A stretch of DNA of 64,000 nucleotides from Dyadobacter sp. CY261 (GTDB lineage: Bacteria > Bacteroidota > Bacteroidia > Cytophagales > Spirosomataceae), in the NCBI RefSeq assembly GCF_021440085.1, contig NZ_JAKCPW010000015.1, positions 62,001-126,000 on the forward strand. The letters run 5' to 3'. Positions 8,999-18,684 of this stretch are shown piece by piece. The notes beneath the pieces are model-generated. The model worked only from the letters and a program-made list of their open reading frames with translations. It was not told the origin of the DNA and made no database searches. How positions within the stretch are numbered: position 1 is the stretch's first letter; every line of letters starts with the position of its first letter. Both the position numbers and the translations under genes were made by a program.

Positions 8999-10687
8999 AT
9001 GATTAACATGAACATAAAGAGCTTAACATTACCTGCCCTGGCCGCGGCGATGCTATTTTCGCTATCCGCCTGTGACCAGAACTTGCTGGATGTCGTGCCC
9101 ACCGACCGGGTTTCCGACGCCTCCATTCTATCCGATTCCGTACTTTTCGAAGCATACGTCACAAACCGCTACATGGGCACCCGCCTGACCGATAAGGAAG
9201 CCGAAGGCACATTGCCCGGTTTTGGGCGCGGTTTTGAATATGCGATGTGGTCGTCTTTGACCGACGAGTCGATCTACAACAACGACGACAACACCTGGCT
9301 AATCCAGCGCGGGCAGATCGCGCCGGAAAATACCGGTATCGCGGGCACATTCTGGGGTCGCAGCTACCGCAGTATCCGGGAGGTTAACTATGCATTGGCG
9401 AACATTGAGCAAGTACCGATGAGTGCGGGCCGCCGCAACCGCTTGAAAGGCGAGTTGCAGTTTATCCGCGCATTCCGCTATCACGATCTGATCCGTAATT
9501 ATGGGGAAGTAGTGTTACTTGGCGATAAGGTTTATGAAGTAAGCGATGATCTGACGAGCCCTGAACTGTTCCAAAAATCGGAAATCAAAGCCGGGTTGGA
9601 CTACACCATCGCGCAACTCGACGAAGCCGCGGCATTGCTGCCCGAATCAAATGATAATAACACCTGGAAGCTCGGGCGCGCTACAAAAGGTGCTGCACTG
9701 GCATTGAAATCGCGTCTGGCACTTTACGCGGCGAGCCCGCTTTACAATGCCGGAACCTGGCAGCAAGCCGCAGCGGCGGCGAAGGCGGTGATGGATTTGA
9801 ATAAATACACCCTTTACACCGGTGGTTACGGTAGTTTGTTTACGACGAACGATAATCCGGAAATCATTTTTGGTCGCTTGTACGCTGTGGGCGCGCGCCA
9901 CGTGTGCCTCGAAATCGCGAACGGACCGAATGGCTACAACGCCTGGGGCGGGAACGTGCCGGTGCAAAACCTGGTGGACGATTATGAAATGATGGACGGT
10001 ACCCGCATTACCGATGCCAATACCAGCTATGACCCGAAGAACCCGTATAAAAACCGCGATCCGCGTTTTTATGCAACCGTGCTGTACAATGGCGCTCCCT
10101 ACCGGAACAGTACCGTAGAGACGTTCACACCGGGCGGCAAGGATAGTAAAGACGGCCCCTCGAACTGGAATACGTCCAAAACCGGCTATTATCTGAAAAA
10201 GTTCATGAACGACAACCTGCCGATCGACAATCCCTGGGATGTAGCCGGCACGCAAACGTGGATTTACTTTCGCTATGCCGAAATCCTGCTCAACTACGCG
10301 GAGGCGCAAAATGAAGCCACAGGACCCAACGCAAGCGTGTACGCAGCTGTGAACGCGGTCCGCCAGCGGACAGGCGTGGGTATGCCCGCATTACCCGCAG
10401 GCCTCACGCAGGCGCAGATGCGCGACCGTATCCGTAATGAGCGCCGCGTGGAGCTGGCATTTGAGGAGCACCGTTTTTACGATGTGCGCCGCTGGAAAAT
10501 TGCCAACGTAACTGAGAACGTCCCTGCTTACGGGGTCGAGATCGGCAAGAGCGGAAGCACATTTACCTACACCAGGAAAGAAGCGCTGACCGGCCGTAAC
10601 TTTGCCGACAAGCAATATTGGCTGCCGATCCCGCGCTCCGAAATCCAGGCTTCGAACAACCAGCTCGAACAAAATCCGGGCTATTAA
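8999..10687 (+). CDS. SusD/RagB-family nutrient-binding lipoprotein
   Basis: 562 residues. N-terminal lipoprotein signal with lipobox FSLSAC (ATG at 8999 or 9008), then the TPR-rich SusD fold: LIRAFRYHDLIRNYG-like segment, and the C-terminal block EERRVELAFEEHRFYDVRRW typical of the family (here RNERRVELAFEEHRFYDVRR). The protein ends with the usual PIPRSEI and NPGY motifs. SusD is the surface lid of the SusCD pair and binds glycans before transfer into the barrel. It lies 8 bases after susC and is closed by a strong terminator. Confidence 0.96.
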   Translation: MINMNIKSLTLPALAAAMLFSLSACDQNLLDVVPTDRVSDASILSDSVLFEAYVTNRYMGTRLTDKEAEGTLPGFGRGFEYAMWSSLTDESIYNNDDNTWLIQRGQIAPENTGIAGTFWGRSYRSIREVNYALANIEQVPMSAGRRNRLKGELQFIRAFRYHDLIRNYGEVVLLGDKVYEVSDDLTSPELFQKSEIKAGLDYTIAQLDEAAALLPESNDNNTWKLGRATKGAALALKSRLALYAASPLYNAGTWQQAAAAAKAVMDLNKYTLYTGGYGSLFTTNDNPEIIFGRLYAVGARHVCLEIANGPNGYNAWGGNVPVQNLVDDYEMMDGTRITDANTSYDPKNPYKNRDPRFYATVLYNGAPYRNSTVETFTPGGKDSKDGPSNWNTSKTGYYLKKFMNDNLPIDNPWDVAGTQTWIYFRYAEILLNYAEAQNEATGPNASVYAAVNAVRQRTGVGMPALPAGLTQAQMRDRIRNERRVELAFEEHRFYDVRRWKIANVTENVPAYGVEIGKSGSTFTYTRKEALTGRNFADKQYWLPIPRSEIQASNNQLEQNPGY

Positions 10688-10699
10688 TCAGATCCTTCG

Positions 10700-10731
10700 C
10701 TCCCGGTGCCACCATCACCGGGAGTTTTTTT
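10700..10731 (+). terminator. Intrinsic terminator after susD
   Basis: A perfect 9-bp stem CTCCCGGTG / CACCGGGAG with a 7-base loop is followed by seven T. It lies between susD and the GH30 gene, so full read-through to the glycosidase would need partial termination. Confidence 0.85.
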
Positions 10732-10755
10732 ATCCATTCCCTGAAAGACCTGCTC

Positions 10756-12318
10756 ATGCAATTTTCTCAACTTCCGGGAACGCTGTTCCTTGGGCTACTC
10801 ATGGCCGCTTCCACAAGCTGCCACGGAACCGAACCGGCCACGCAAACAGTCGATCCGATTGCCGAAACCGTCACGATCCGCATCGATCCGTCCAAAACTT
10901 ACCAAACTATCCGCCATTTCGGTGGCTCCGACGCCTGGGCCTGCCAGTTTGCGGGCAATTGGCCCCTCCCAAAAAAGAACGCGATCGCCGATCTGCTGTT
11001 CAGCCGCGACACGTTGGCCGACGGCCGTATGAAAGGCATAGGTTTGTCGCTGTGGCGCTTTAATGTTGGAGGAGGTACGACCGAGCAAGGCGACGCCAGC
11101 GGTATCCGTGACGAGTGGCGGCGTGCCGAGTCGTTTTTCGCGGGAGACGGTGGTTATGATTGGAACAAGCAAGCCGGGCAAATGTGGTTCCTGAATGCGG
11201 CCAAAGAGCGGGGCGTTGGCGAATTTCTTATTTTCCCAAATACTCCGCCAGTTCAGTTTACCGCCAATGGCAAAGGCTATGCAACAAACGGCCAGCCGAA
11301 CCTCGCGTCACAACAAATCGACAAGTTTGCTGGTTACCTGGCTGATGTAATCGAAGGCGTCCAAAAGAAAACGGGCATTACATTTCAATACGTGAGTCCG
11401 GTGAACGAGCCACAATGGGATTGGAGCGACGGAGGGCAGGAGGGAACGCCCTACTTCAATAACCAGATCGCCGCCATCACCCGCTCGCTCAGCGCATCGC
11501 TTTTGAAGAAAAATCTTCCTACCAAAATCAACATCGCCGAAGCCGGGCAGATCGAGTATCTTTATTCGGAGCACAACCGGCCGGGCCGTGCCAGCCAGAT
11601 TTCTACTTTTTTTGATAAAAACAGTCCCGACTATCTCGGCAACCTGACCAACGTTCTGCCTGCTATTTCAGGGCACAGCTATTTTACTACTTCTCCTTAT
11701 AAAGACGCTGTTGCAAAGCGGAAGCAACTCGCGGCGAAGCTGGCCACGGTGCCGGGGCTCGAATATTGGATGTCGGAGTACTGCATTTTGGGCGATAACG
11801 ATGGTGAGATCAAAGGGGAGGGCCGCGATTTGGGCATTGATGCCGGCCTGTATATTGCGAAAGTGATCCATAACGACCTTGTGAATGCGAATGCCTCTGC
11901 CTGGCACTGGTGGATATCAATTTCGCCTTATGATTACAAGGACGGGCTGGTTTACATTGATAGAAATAAAACCGACGGAAATTATCAGTCTTCCAAAATG
12001 CTCTGGGCCATGGGTAATTTCAGCCGATTCGTGCGGCCGGGAGCTGTACGGGTGGAGGCTGCGAGCAGTTTGGGAACGGATGGCTTGCTGGTTTCTTCCT
12101 ATTTGAATACTGATAAAGAGCTGGTGACGGTAATTATTAACAGTGATAACCAGGACCGGCAGGTGGATATTACACTTAGCTCAGCGCAAAAAGTTGGAGT
12201 GAGAAAGATATACGAAACTTCGGCTCAGAGTGAACTGGCACCAGTAAAAAGTGGTGATGCAGATGGTAAAATGATAGTGAAGGCGAGAAGCATTGTAACT
12301 GTAACCGGCAAAATGTAG
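10756..12318 (+). CDS. GH30-family glycoside hydrolase, lipoprotein
   Basis: 520 residues from ATG 10756, chosen because it starts a lipoprotein signal (LLMAASTSC, Cys22); the open frame upstream overlaps susD. The clan GH-A (beta/alpha)8 barrel shows the acid/base Glu in SPVNEPQWDW (about Glu218) and the nucleophile Glu in EYWMSEYC (about Glu341). The C-terminal ~100 residues form the beta-sandwich typical of GH30. Family members cleave beta-1,6-glucan, beta-1,6-galactan, xylan or related beta-linked glycans; the subfamily cannot be set by eye. It is the only recognisable hydrolase in this locus and would act at the cell surface or in the periplasm beside SusCD. Confidence 0.88.
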   Translation: MQFSQLPGTLFLGLLMAASTSCHGTEPATQTVDPIAETVTIRIDPSKTYQTIRHFGGSDAWACQFAGNWPLPKKNAIADLLFSRDTLADGRMKGIGLSLWRFNVGGGTTEQGDASGIRDEWRRAESFFAGDGGYDWNKQAGQMWFLNAAKERGVGEFLIFPNTPPVQFTANGKGYATNGQPNLASQQIDKFAGYLADVIEGVQKKTGITFQYVSPVNEPQWDWSDGGQEGTPYFNNQIAAITRSLSASLLKKNLPTKINIAEAGQIEYLYSEHNRPGRASQISTFFDKNSPDYLGNLTNVLPAISGHSYFTTSPYKDAVAKRKQLAAKLATVPGLEYWMSEYCILGDNDGEIKGEGRDLGIDAGLYIAKVIHNDLVNANASAWHWWISISPYDYKDGLVYIDRNKTDGNYQSSKMLWAMGNFSRFVRPGAVRVEAASSLGTDGLLVSSYLNTDKELVTVIINSDNQDRQVDITLSSAQKVGVRKIYETSAQSELAPVKSGDADGKMIVKARSIVTVTGKM

Positions 12319-12337
12319 ATTGAAGTAATGCGTTGTG

Positions 12338-12401
12338 AATGCTGTTGAAAAACAGCATTTGCCCTTCACGGATCGGTACATAGGTGCCGGTTCGTTTTTT
12401 T
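12338..12401 (+). terminator. Tandem hairpins and T-run after GH30
   Basis: A perfect 9-bp stem AATGCTGTT / AACAGCATT closed by a GAAA tetraloop (12338-12359) is followed by a second hairpin CGGTAC-ATAG-GTGCCG (12374-12389) and a seven-T run at 12395-12401. The second hairpin is the likely terminator. Confidence 0.6.
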
Positions 12402-12471
12402 ATATTTCAAAAAGATCACCTCTTTTTGACGGTCGCAAGCTAATTTTGATTTCCACATTTATGTTCAGCTC

Positions 12472-13770
12472 TTGCCTAGAAGAAATATCCTTGCCCTGCT
12501 TACGACCTTGCTGGTTGTGATAGCCGCCCGGTTCTACTACGTTGAAACCTATGCGATCGCTCTGCCCTTCTGGGATCAGTGGGATGGCGAGGGCGATCAA
12601 CTGCTCCGTTCATGGATCGAGGGCAAGCTTGAAATGCGAACTCTCTGGCAGCCGCATAACGAGCACCGGATATTTCTAACCCGGCTTCTATCACTGCTCA
12701 TTTTCAACGTGACAGGTGTTTGGGACAACCTTATCGAAGCGCGTGTGAATATTTTCGTTGCGGCCTGCATTCCGTTCATTATCATTGTTTTCCTTTCACG
12801 CCAGAAGGCGTTGTACGGGTTCCACTGGCTCGTGCTGATCGTCATTATCGCGCAGTTCTCGCTCATTTTCGCATCCGAGAATATTCTGGTCGGATTTCAG
12901 AGCCAGTTTTACTTCCTGATTATTTTCACGCTTTTTGCATTGATCCTCGCCGCATTGTATCCCGATAACCTGCTGGCGATGTGCGGAGTGCTGCTGTGCT
13001 CTTGGGTGAGCGTGCTCACGATGGCTTCGGGTATTTTTACGCCGCTTACTGCCATAGGCGTGTATGCTTTGCAGGTGCTGGACCGGCGCAAGGTCGGCTG
13101 GCAGCAGGTGGCGATGGCCGTTTTGCTGGCGGCAGCGACTCTGAAGGGGTACCTCATCATGCCGCATATCGAAGCCAACCACGTTTACCGTGCACGGAAT
13201 GTCGCGGAAGTGGTGCGAGCATTGCGTTACCTGCTTGCATGGCCAGTGTCGAAAAGCTGGCCTGCAGCGACAGTGCTATGGATCCCGGCATTCGGCATGG
13301 TGCCTTGGCTGCTGCGTAAAAAAGAGCTCTCGCATGCGGATATCGTCATGGCCGGATGTGTGATGTGGTCCTTGACGCAGGTGTTCGCGATCGCATACGG
13401 GCGCGGTCAGGCAATGGGGAGCGTGTCGTCACGGCACTCCGAGTTGTTCACGCTTGGGTTGATAGGCAATGGGTGGTTCGCAGCCCGCTTTATAGCGCTT
13501 TCGACGAAAAATTGGAAGGTTTATTGTATAGGAGCGATGTTCTTTGTGGTGTTCGTGATGGGTCACATTACCCGCTGGAATCGCGATATGCGCGTTGTTC
13601 GCAGGGCTTACCAGCTCTCTATGAAACAGGAATCGAACGTGCGAGCATACCTGAAAACGGGCGATCCATCGGTGCTGGTCCAGCCGCAATTTGAAATTCC
13701 CTATCCCGATTCCATTCGCCTGCGGATGTTGCTTGATAACCCAACGATCAGGGGGATTTTGCCACTTTGA
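12472..13770 (+). CDS. Polytopic membrane protein, possibly GT-C-like glycosyltransferase
   Basis: 432 residues with roughly nine to eleven hydrophobic spans. The N-terminus has Arg-Arg before the first span, then a periplasmic loop with an acidic/aromatic motif (LPFWDQWDGEGDQL) and a conserved-looking HNEHRIFLTRLLS stretch. Acidic residues in the first extracytoplasmic loop are characteristic of GT-C glycosyltransferases that use lipid-linked sugars, so this is a reasonable but unproven guess. The only start codon that keeps the first span is TTG at 12472; an ATG at 12461 is in another frame and runs into a stop after 19 codons. The gene stands alone, downstream of the GH30 terminators, and ends in a purine-rich tract. 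Confidence 0.7.
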   Translation: MPRRNILALLTTLLVVIAARFYYVETYAIALPFWDQWDGEGDQLLRSWIEGKLEMRTLWQPHNEHRIFLTRLLSLLIFNVTGVWDNLIEARVNIFVAACIPFIIIVFLSRQKALYGFHWLVLIVIIAQFSLIFASENILVGFQSQFYFLIIFTLFALILAALYPDNLLAMCGVLLCSWVSVLTMASGIFTPLTAIGVYALQVLDRRKVGWQQVAMAVLLAAATLKGYLIMPHIEANHVYRARNVAEVVRALRYLLAWPVSKSWPAATVLWIPAFGMVPWLLRKKELSHADIVMAGCVMWSLTQVFAIAYGRGQAMGSVSSRHSELFTLGLIGNGWFAARFIALSTKNWKVYCIGAMFFVVFVMGHITRWNRDMRVVRRAYQLSMKQESNVRAYLKTGDPSVLVQPQFEIPYPDSIRLRMLLDNPTIRGILPL

Positions 13771-13827
13771 AAAGGAGGAAGGCGGGTAGGAGGAAAGGGA
13801 CGATGGAGGAAGGGAGGAAAGCCGCAT
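13766..13827 (+). repeat. Purine-rich GGA-repeat tract
   Basis: About 55 bases on the + strand are almost entirely A and G, built from irregular GGAGGAA / GGAGGAAAGG units. A second tract of the same character lies at 34720-34803. It fills the gap between the membrane protein and the sugar dehydrogenase. No gene is seen in it. Confidence 0.6.
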
Positions 13828-13978
13828 CATTCTTTCGAGGAGTTTTTGGCTCTTCGTGTCTTACGAATTTAAGTACGATGGATGAAGAGGACAGTGGGGC
13901 ACCAGTCCCAGCTTTCCTACTCTGGATGCGCATTCATTGAAAGTCATATATAAATGGTTCACTTTGATGTACATATCT

Positions 13979-16876
13979 ATGCTTAAACCTTTTCCGATCC
14001 CGCGCAAAATCTTCATTTCGTCCGTCCGCTGGTCTGTAAAACTGATCACGGTGGCAGCGCTTGCCGCATTCACGATGCAGGACACCGTTACCAAGCCCGA
14101 TGAAAGCCGTTTCACCCCGGTCGTATTGGCCGATAATCTCGATGAGCCGATGGCCTTCGAGGTGCTCCCGGATGGTTCTTCCTACATTATCGAGCGGAAG
14201 GGCGCATTGAAAAAGTACAACCCGTCGACCAAAACGACGGACCTGATTGCCACAATTCCGGTAAACACGAAATACACCAGCAAAGAAGGTGTCTCACGTG
14301 AAGCCGAAGAAGGTTTGATGGGGATCAGCCTGGACCCGAATTTTGCCAAAAACCATTGGATTTACCTCTATTATGCCCATCCAACCGAGAAAAAGCACAT
14401 TCTGACGCGGTGGAATATAGTGGATGACCAGTTGGTGGAAAATTCCAAGAAAGTGGTGCTTGAAGTGACTACCCAACGCGAAGTATGTTGCCATACCGGC
14501 GGCGGCATGACCTGGGATAAGGCAGGTAACCTTTATCTGACGGTCGGCAATAATACCGGCAACGACAAAGCCGCCCAAACCGACGAACGCCCCGGCCGCG
14601 AAAGCTGGGACGACCAGGGACACGCCGGTAACACCAACGACCTGCGTGGCAAGATCCTGCGCATTCATCCGGAGCCGAACGGCACCTATACCATTCCCGA
14701 AGGTAATCTTTACCCCAAAGGCACGGCCAAAACCCGCCCCGAAATCTATTCCATGGGCCATCGTAACCCGTGGCGCATTGCAGTCGACAGCAAGACCGGC
14801 TTTCTCTATTGGGGTGAAGTAGGGCCGGATGCCAATGAGGATTCGGAAATTGGGCCGAGGGGCTATGACGAGTTGAACCAGGCACGTAAGCCGGGCAACT
14901 TTGGCTGGCCATGGTTCGTGGGCAACGACCAGGCATTTCCGGTTTTTGATTATGGTAATAATAAACCCGGGGAGAAAAAGGACCCCAAAAACCTTGTTAA
15001 TTCTTCGCCGAACAACACCGGTTTGAAAGAGCTATTTCCTACCGCGCCCAGCTTTATTTACTATCCTTATGGCGTTTCTGAAAAATTCCCGGCCGTGGGT
15101 TCCGGCTCGCGCAGCGCGACTGGCGGCCCGGTTTACCACCGTTCCGATTTCAAAGCGCCTAAACGTCCGTGGCCCGCTTATTACGAAAACAAATGGATAG
15201 CCGCCGACTTCTCTCGCGGTTGGATCATGGCCATTACGATGAGTGCCAATGGGGATTATGAGTCAATGGAGCGTGTTTTGCCTAGTTATCATCCCGTCCA
15301 GCCGATCGACATCAAGTTTGGGCCGGATGGCGACTTGTACATTCTCGAATACGGCAGCAACTGGTTCCGAAAGAGCGATAACTCGCGGCTGGTACGGATC
15401 GAGTACAATGGCGGGAACCGGAAACCGGTAGTAGCAGTAAAGGCGGAGAAGAAGGGCGGAACAGTGCCGTTTGAAACGGTCTTGTCTTCTAAAGGCACGA
15501 AAGATTTCGATGGCGATGCATTGAAATATAGCTGGAAAGTGACCAGCCCGGGCGTGGCACCGAAGGCTTTTACAACCGAAAACCCGAAGGTGAAATTTGA
15601 TAAACCCGGCGTGTACACGGCCACACTCACCGTTACCGACACCAAAGGCGCAAGCAACAGCCAGTCGGTGCGCATTATTGCGGGCAACGAACCGCCGATG
15701 GTAGCGATCAGGCTGGATGGCAACAATACTTTCTTTTTTGCAAACAAGCCCGTTGGCTACGCGGTGGACATTTCGGATAAAGAGGATGGTAATACTGCCG
15801 ACGGAAAGATCAAAGCAAACCAGGTGGCCGTGAGCATCGACTACACATCCGAGGGTTTTGATTTTGCCGAAGTGGCCCAAAGCCAGCGGAGCGTGGACGC
15901 CACCACGCAATTTGCCGTAGCGCAGACACTGATGGGTAAAAGCGATTGCAAAGTGTGCCATCAGCCGGATACCAAGTCGGTAGGCCCTTCATTTGCAGAC
16001 ATTTCCAACAAATACAAAGGTGACGCAGGTGCACTGCCAAGGCTTGTGAAAAAAGTATTGGAAGGCGGATCGGGTGTTTGGGGCGAGGTGGCGATGGCAG
16101 CACACCCGGCACTTCCGGTAGCGGATGCCGAGGTGATCGTGAAATACATTCTGAACAGCACTGAGAAAACGCTTTCTACATTGCCATTGCAAGGTCAATA
16201 CACCCCGCAGATCCCGAAAACCGATAATGGAAAAGGCTCGGTAATCATCCGCGCGGCCTATACCGATCGCCCGGTAGGTGCGACAAAAGCGGTACCTGCA
16301 CAAACTACCGAGGAAATGATCGTTCTGCGCAGCCCCGAACTAAATGCTGCTGAAGCGCCCGTTACCAAGGGTGTTGAGACGAAAGCATTGGGAGTCGCCG
16401 GACAGGGTTTTGCCGTCGTTGCATTTGAAAACAGCTACATCGCATTCCCGGCAATCGACCTCACCGGTATCGATTCTCTCGAATTGAATGCGGCTGCACA
16501 GTTACGCGAGGGCAGCGTGGGCGGCACGATCGAAGTCCGGCTCGGCTCGCCGACCGGTACACTGGCGGGGCAGCAGAAAGTATCGGTTGCCAAGCCGGTG
16601 GATGTCGCCAAAATGATGGCTGAATTGGAGAATGGTGCGAAGAAGGAGGCGGCCCCGGCCGGAGGCTCTTCCACTGCGGGCGTAGCTCCGGCTGCGACAC
16701 CCCCTGCAAAGCCAGCTGCGGCACCGCCCCGGCGAGGCGCGCAGCCACCCGTGCGCATTGCCATCCAACCCACCTCCGGCAAGCAGGATGTCTATTTTGT
16801 TTTCAGAAATCCCGACGCAAAGCCGATTGAGCCGCTCATGTCGTTTTCAAAAATCAAATTCAAAAACAAACCATAA
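13979..16876 (+). CDS. PQQ-type sugar dehydrogenase fused to PKD, cytochrome c and C-terminal carbohydrate-binding-like region
   Basis: About 965 residues. ATG 13979 (alternatively 13967) gives a signal anchor; the TTG at 13937 is less likely. Residues ~45-470 match the glucose/sorbosone dehydrogenase beta-propeller (EGLMGISLDPNF, HTGGGMTWD, YSMGHRNPWRIAVD, LYILEYGSNW). A PKD domain follows (~490-575, FDGDALKYSWKV), then a c-type cytochrome with CKVCH at about residue 657 and a VAMAAHP axial-Met segment. The C-terminal ~180 residues resemble a CBM6-like beta-sandwich. This part is interrupted by an Ala/Pro-rich linker (~905-940). The chain would oxidise a sugar and pass electrons to its own heme in the periplasm. 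It is monocistronic and convergent with the fucosidase. Confidence 0.88.
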   Translation: MLKPFPIPRKIFISSVRWSVKLITVAALAAFTMQDTVTKPDESRFTPVVLADNLDEPMAFEVLPDGSSYIIERKGALKKYNPSTKTTDLIATIPVNTKYTSKEGVSREAEEGLMGISLDPNFAKNHWIYLYYAHPTEKKHILTRWNIVDDQLVENSKKVVLEVTTQREVCCHTGGGMTWDKAGNLYLTVGNNTGNDKAAQTDERPGRESWDDQGHAGNTNDLRGKILRIHPEPNGTYTIPEGNLYPKGTAKTRPEIYSMGHRNPWRIAVDSKTGFLYWGEVGPDANEDSEIGPRGYDELNQARKPGNFGWPWFVGNDQAFPVFDYGNNKPGEKKDPKNLVNSSPNNTGLKELFPTAPSFIYYPYGVSEKFPAVGSGSRSATGGPVYHRSDFKAPKRPWPAYYENKWIAADFSRGWIMAITMSANGDYESMERVLPSYHPVQPIDIKFGPDGDLYILEYGSNWFRKSDNSRLVRIEYNGGNRKPVVAVKAEKKGGTVPFETVLSSKGTKDFDGDALKYSWKVTSPGVAPKAFTTENPKVKFDKPGVYTATLTVTDTKGASNSQSVRIIAGNEPPMVAIRLDGNNTFFFANKPVGYAVDISDKEDGNTADGKIKANQVAVSIDYTSEGFDFAEVAQSQRSVDATTQFAVAQTLMGKSDCKVCHQPDTKSVGPSFADISNKYKGDAGALPRLVKKVLEGGSGVWGEVAMAAHPALPVADAEVIVKYILNSTEKTLSTLPLQGQYTPQIPKTDNGKGSVIIRAAYTDRPVGATKAVPAQTTEEMIVLRSPELNAAEAPVTKGVETKALGVAGQGFAVVAFENSYIAFPAIDLTGIDSLELNAAAQLREGSVGGTIEVRLGSPTGTLAGQQKVSVAKPVDVAKMMAELENGAKKEAAPAGGSSTAGVAPAATPPAKPAAAPPRRGAQPPVRIAIQPTSGKQDVYFVFRNPDAKPIEPLMSFSKIKFKNKP

Positions 16877-16883
16877 AAGGTTG

Positions 16884-16919
16884 AAAAAACCGGCCAGACG
16901 ACAGCCTGGCCGGTTTTAA
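16884..16919. terminator. Bidirectional terminator between sugar dehydrogenase and fucosidase
   Basis: An 8-bp GC-rich stem CCGGCCAG / CTGGCCGG is flanked by an A-run on the left and TTTT on the right, so it serves both converging genes. Confidence 0.85.
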
Positions 16920-16950
16920 AGCTTCTATTCAGTTGTTCCTGCTTGTCAAA

Positions 16951-18684
16951 TTATTCTGCGGGCGGGAACAATTGAAATTCGTTCACACCGAAATAGCCGT
17001 GGTAATCCTGTATCGCAAGCCTGAACTTCTGCGCTTTCACTCGGGTAATGGTTTTATCCCAATCACCCATTTTCGTGCCTTCCGCCAGCGATACCCATTT
17101 ATTTCCTTTAAGATAAAGCACTTCAAACTTGCGGATTTCCGACTGGCCGTAACTCGTTTCACTTAGTTTGACGCGCCCCACCAGCTCCGGCTTACCCAAA
17201 TCCACTTCCAACCAGCCCGAAGGCTCATACAACGCCATAATTTCGGGTGACTGATAATGCAGGTTTTTACCATAATAGGAAGCGAAATCAACATCCTTGC
17301 GCCGTCCGATTTTCCAGGCTGTTTTCGGGTTATCGTCAAATGCCGCGCCCGCGTCGTGGTAAAACTGCCCGACGGCGCTGGAAGCCGTGGCTTTGTGCGC
17401 GTAAGCGAGCGAACCGCTGGCGGGAAGCGGCACCGTCGGTGATAGGGTAGCGGCCTTTTTATCAAGCGTCAGCACAGCAATGGTAGCGATCGGATCGATC
17501 TTGTCGGCTGGGAATGTCAGGGTAATGGTTTTGGTGTTTTGGGTAAATGACATCGGCGTTCCGTCGAGCAGCTTCGCGCCGGTAATTTTAGCCGGAATGG
17601 CGGGCAGTATAAGCTGGTTTTTATCCGCATTCAACAAATGTAAAAATACCTGGCTGCCCCGGTAAGAACTCACATAATCGGATGCAGGCGTGAACACACC
17701 TCCCCTGGTATTGTAAATGGCTGTCTGTTTTTTTTCGATCCAATCACCCATTTCACGCGCCCTGGCAGCGAAATCGGCTGGGAAAGCGCCTGTGCTGTCG
17801 GGGCCGATGTTGAAAAGCAGGTTGCCATTCCCACCGACACAGCGCAGCAGCGTATGCAGCGATTCTTTGAGGCTTCGGGGCTCGTCGCCAAACTTCCAGG
17901 CCCATTGATGTCCCATATTGGTGCAGGTTTCCCAGGGCACTTTACCATAACCGGCTACAAAGCCTTCGGGGGTCGCGTAATCGGCATATTGGCCTAGGTA
18001 CGCGTGCGACTCGTCGGGCGTGAAAGGTTCCAGGCGGTTGTTGATGATGATCTCAGGTTGCAGTTTCCTCGCCAGGTCATACACCTTCTTTGGTTCAACC
18101 GGAGTAGGCCAGCCTTCATAATCGATCCAGAGCAGGCCGATTTTACCATAATTGGTCAACAATTCGCGCACCTGTTCCAGTACACGTTCCGCGAAAATGC
18201 CATTGGTCTGCGGATTGCGGCAATCCGGGTCTTTCCAGTCGGCGACCGAAAAGTACCAGCCGATGGGCATACCGGCCTCATGTGCCGCCTCGGCGAGCTC
18301 CTTGCATACATCGCGTCCGAATGGCGTGTGGGTAATGCTATAATCGTTCGTTTTGGTGTCAAAAAGCGAAAAACCATCGTGGTGCTTGGCGGTGAGCACC
18401 ATATACCTCATGCCCGACGCCTTCGCTAATGCGACCCATTCTTTTGCATTGAATGCAACAGGATTAAAGCCCAGGTAAAGCGAGTCGTATCTCGCCTTAC
18501 CATAACCCTCGCGTGACCAACTGATTTCTTTACCAACACGGGACACCGGCCCCCAATGGATGAAAAGGCCCATTTTAGCATCCTGCCACCATTTGAGCCG
18601 CTGGGCTTTGGGGATTTCGGTTTGAGAAAAGGCAGTTAAACCAATAGAAATGAGCAATACGACCAGTACTGTTTTTCTCGTCAT
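16951..18684 (-). CDS. Alpha-L-fucosidase, GH29, with C-terminal discoidin-like domain
   Basis: 577 residues with signal peptide (VLLISIGLTAFSQ). The GH29 barrel is clear: WWQDAKMGLFIHWGP near the N-terminus, LTAKHHDGFSLFDT around residue 100, and the nucleophile segment GLLWIDYEGWP (Asp about 188). The last ~140 residues read like an F5/8 type C (CBM32) domain (AFDDNPKTAWKIG, WLEVDLGKPELVGRVKL). The enzyme releases alpha-L-fucose from glycans in the periplasm or outside. Its start codon overlaps the stop of the preceding gene by four bases (ATGA), so both are translated from one message. Confidence 0.95.
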   Translation of the reverse strand: MTRKTVLVVLLISIGLTAFSQTEIPKAQRLKWWQDAKMGLFIHWGPVSRVGKEISWSREGYGKARYDSLYLGFNPVAFNAKEWVALAKASGMRYMVLTAKHHDGFSLFDTKTNDYSITHTPFGRDVCKELAEAAHEAGMPIGWYFSVADWKDPDCRNPQTNGIFAERVLEQVRELLTNYGKIGLLWIDYEGWPTPVEPKKVYDLARKLQPEIIINNRLEPFTPDESHAYLGQYADYATPEGFVAGYGKVPWETCTNMGHQWAWKFGDEPRSLKESLHTLLRCVGGNGNLLFNIGPDSTGAFPADFAARAREMGDWIEKKQTAIYNTRGGVFTPASDYVSSYRGSQVFLHLLNADKNQLILPAIPAKITGAKLLDGTPMSFTQNTKTITLTFPADKIDPIATIAVLTLDKKAATLSPTVPLPASGSLAYAHKATASSAVGQFYHDAGAAFDDNPKTAWKIGRRKDVDFASYYGKNLHYQSPEIMALYEPSGWLEVDLGKPELVGRVKLSETSYGQSEIRKFEVLYLKGNKWVSLAEGTKMGDWDKTITRVKAQKFRLAIQDYHGYFGVNEFQLFPPAE

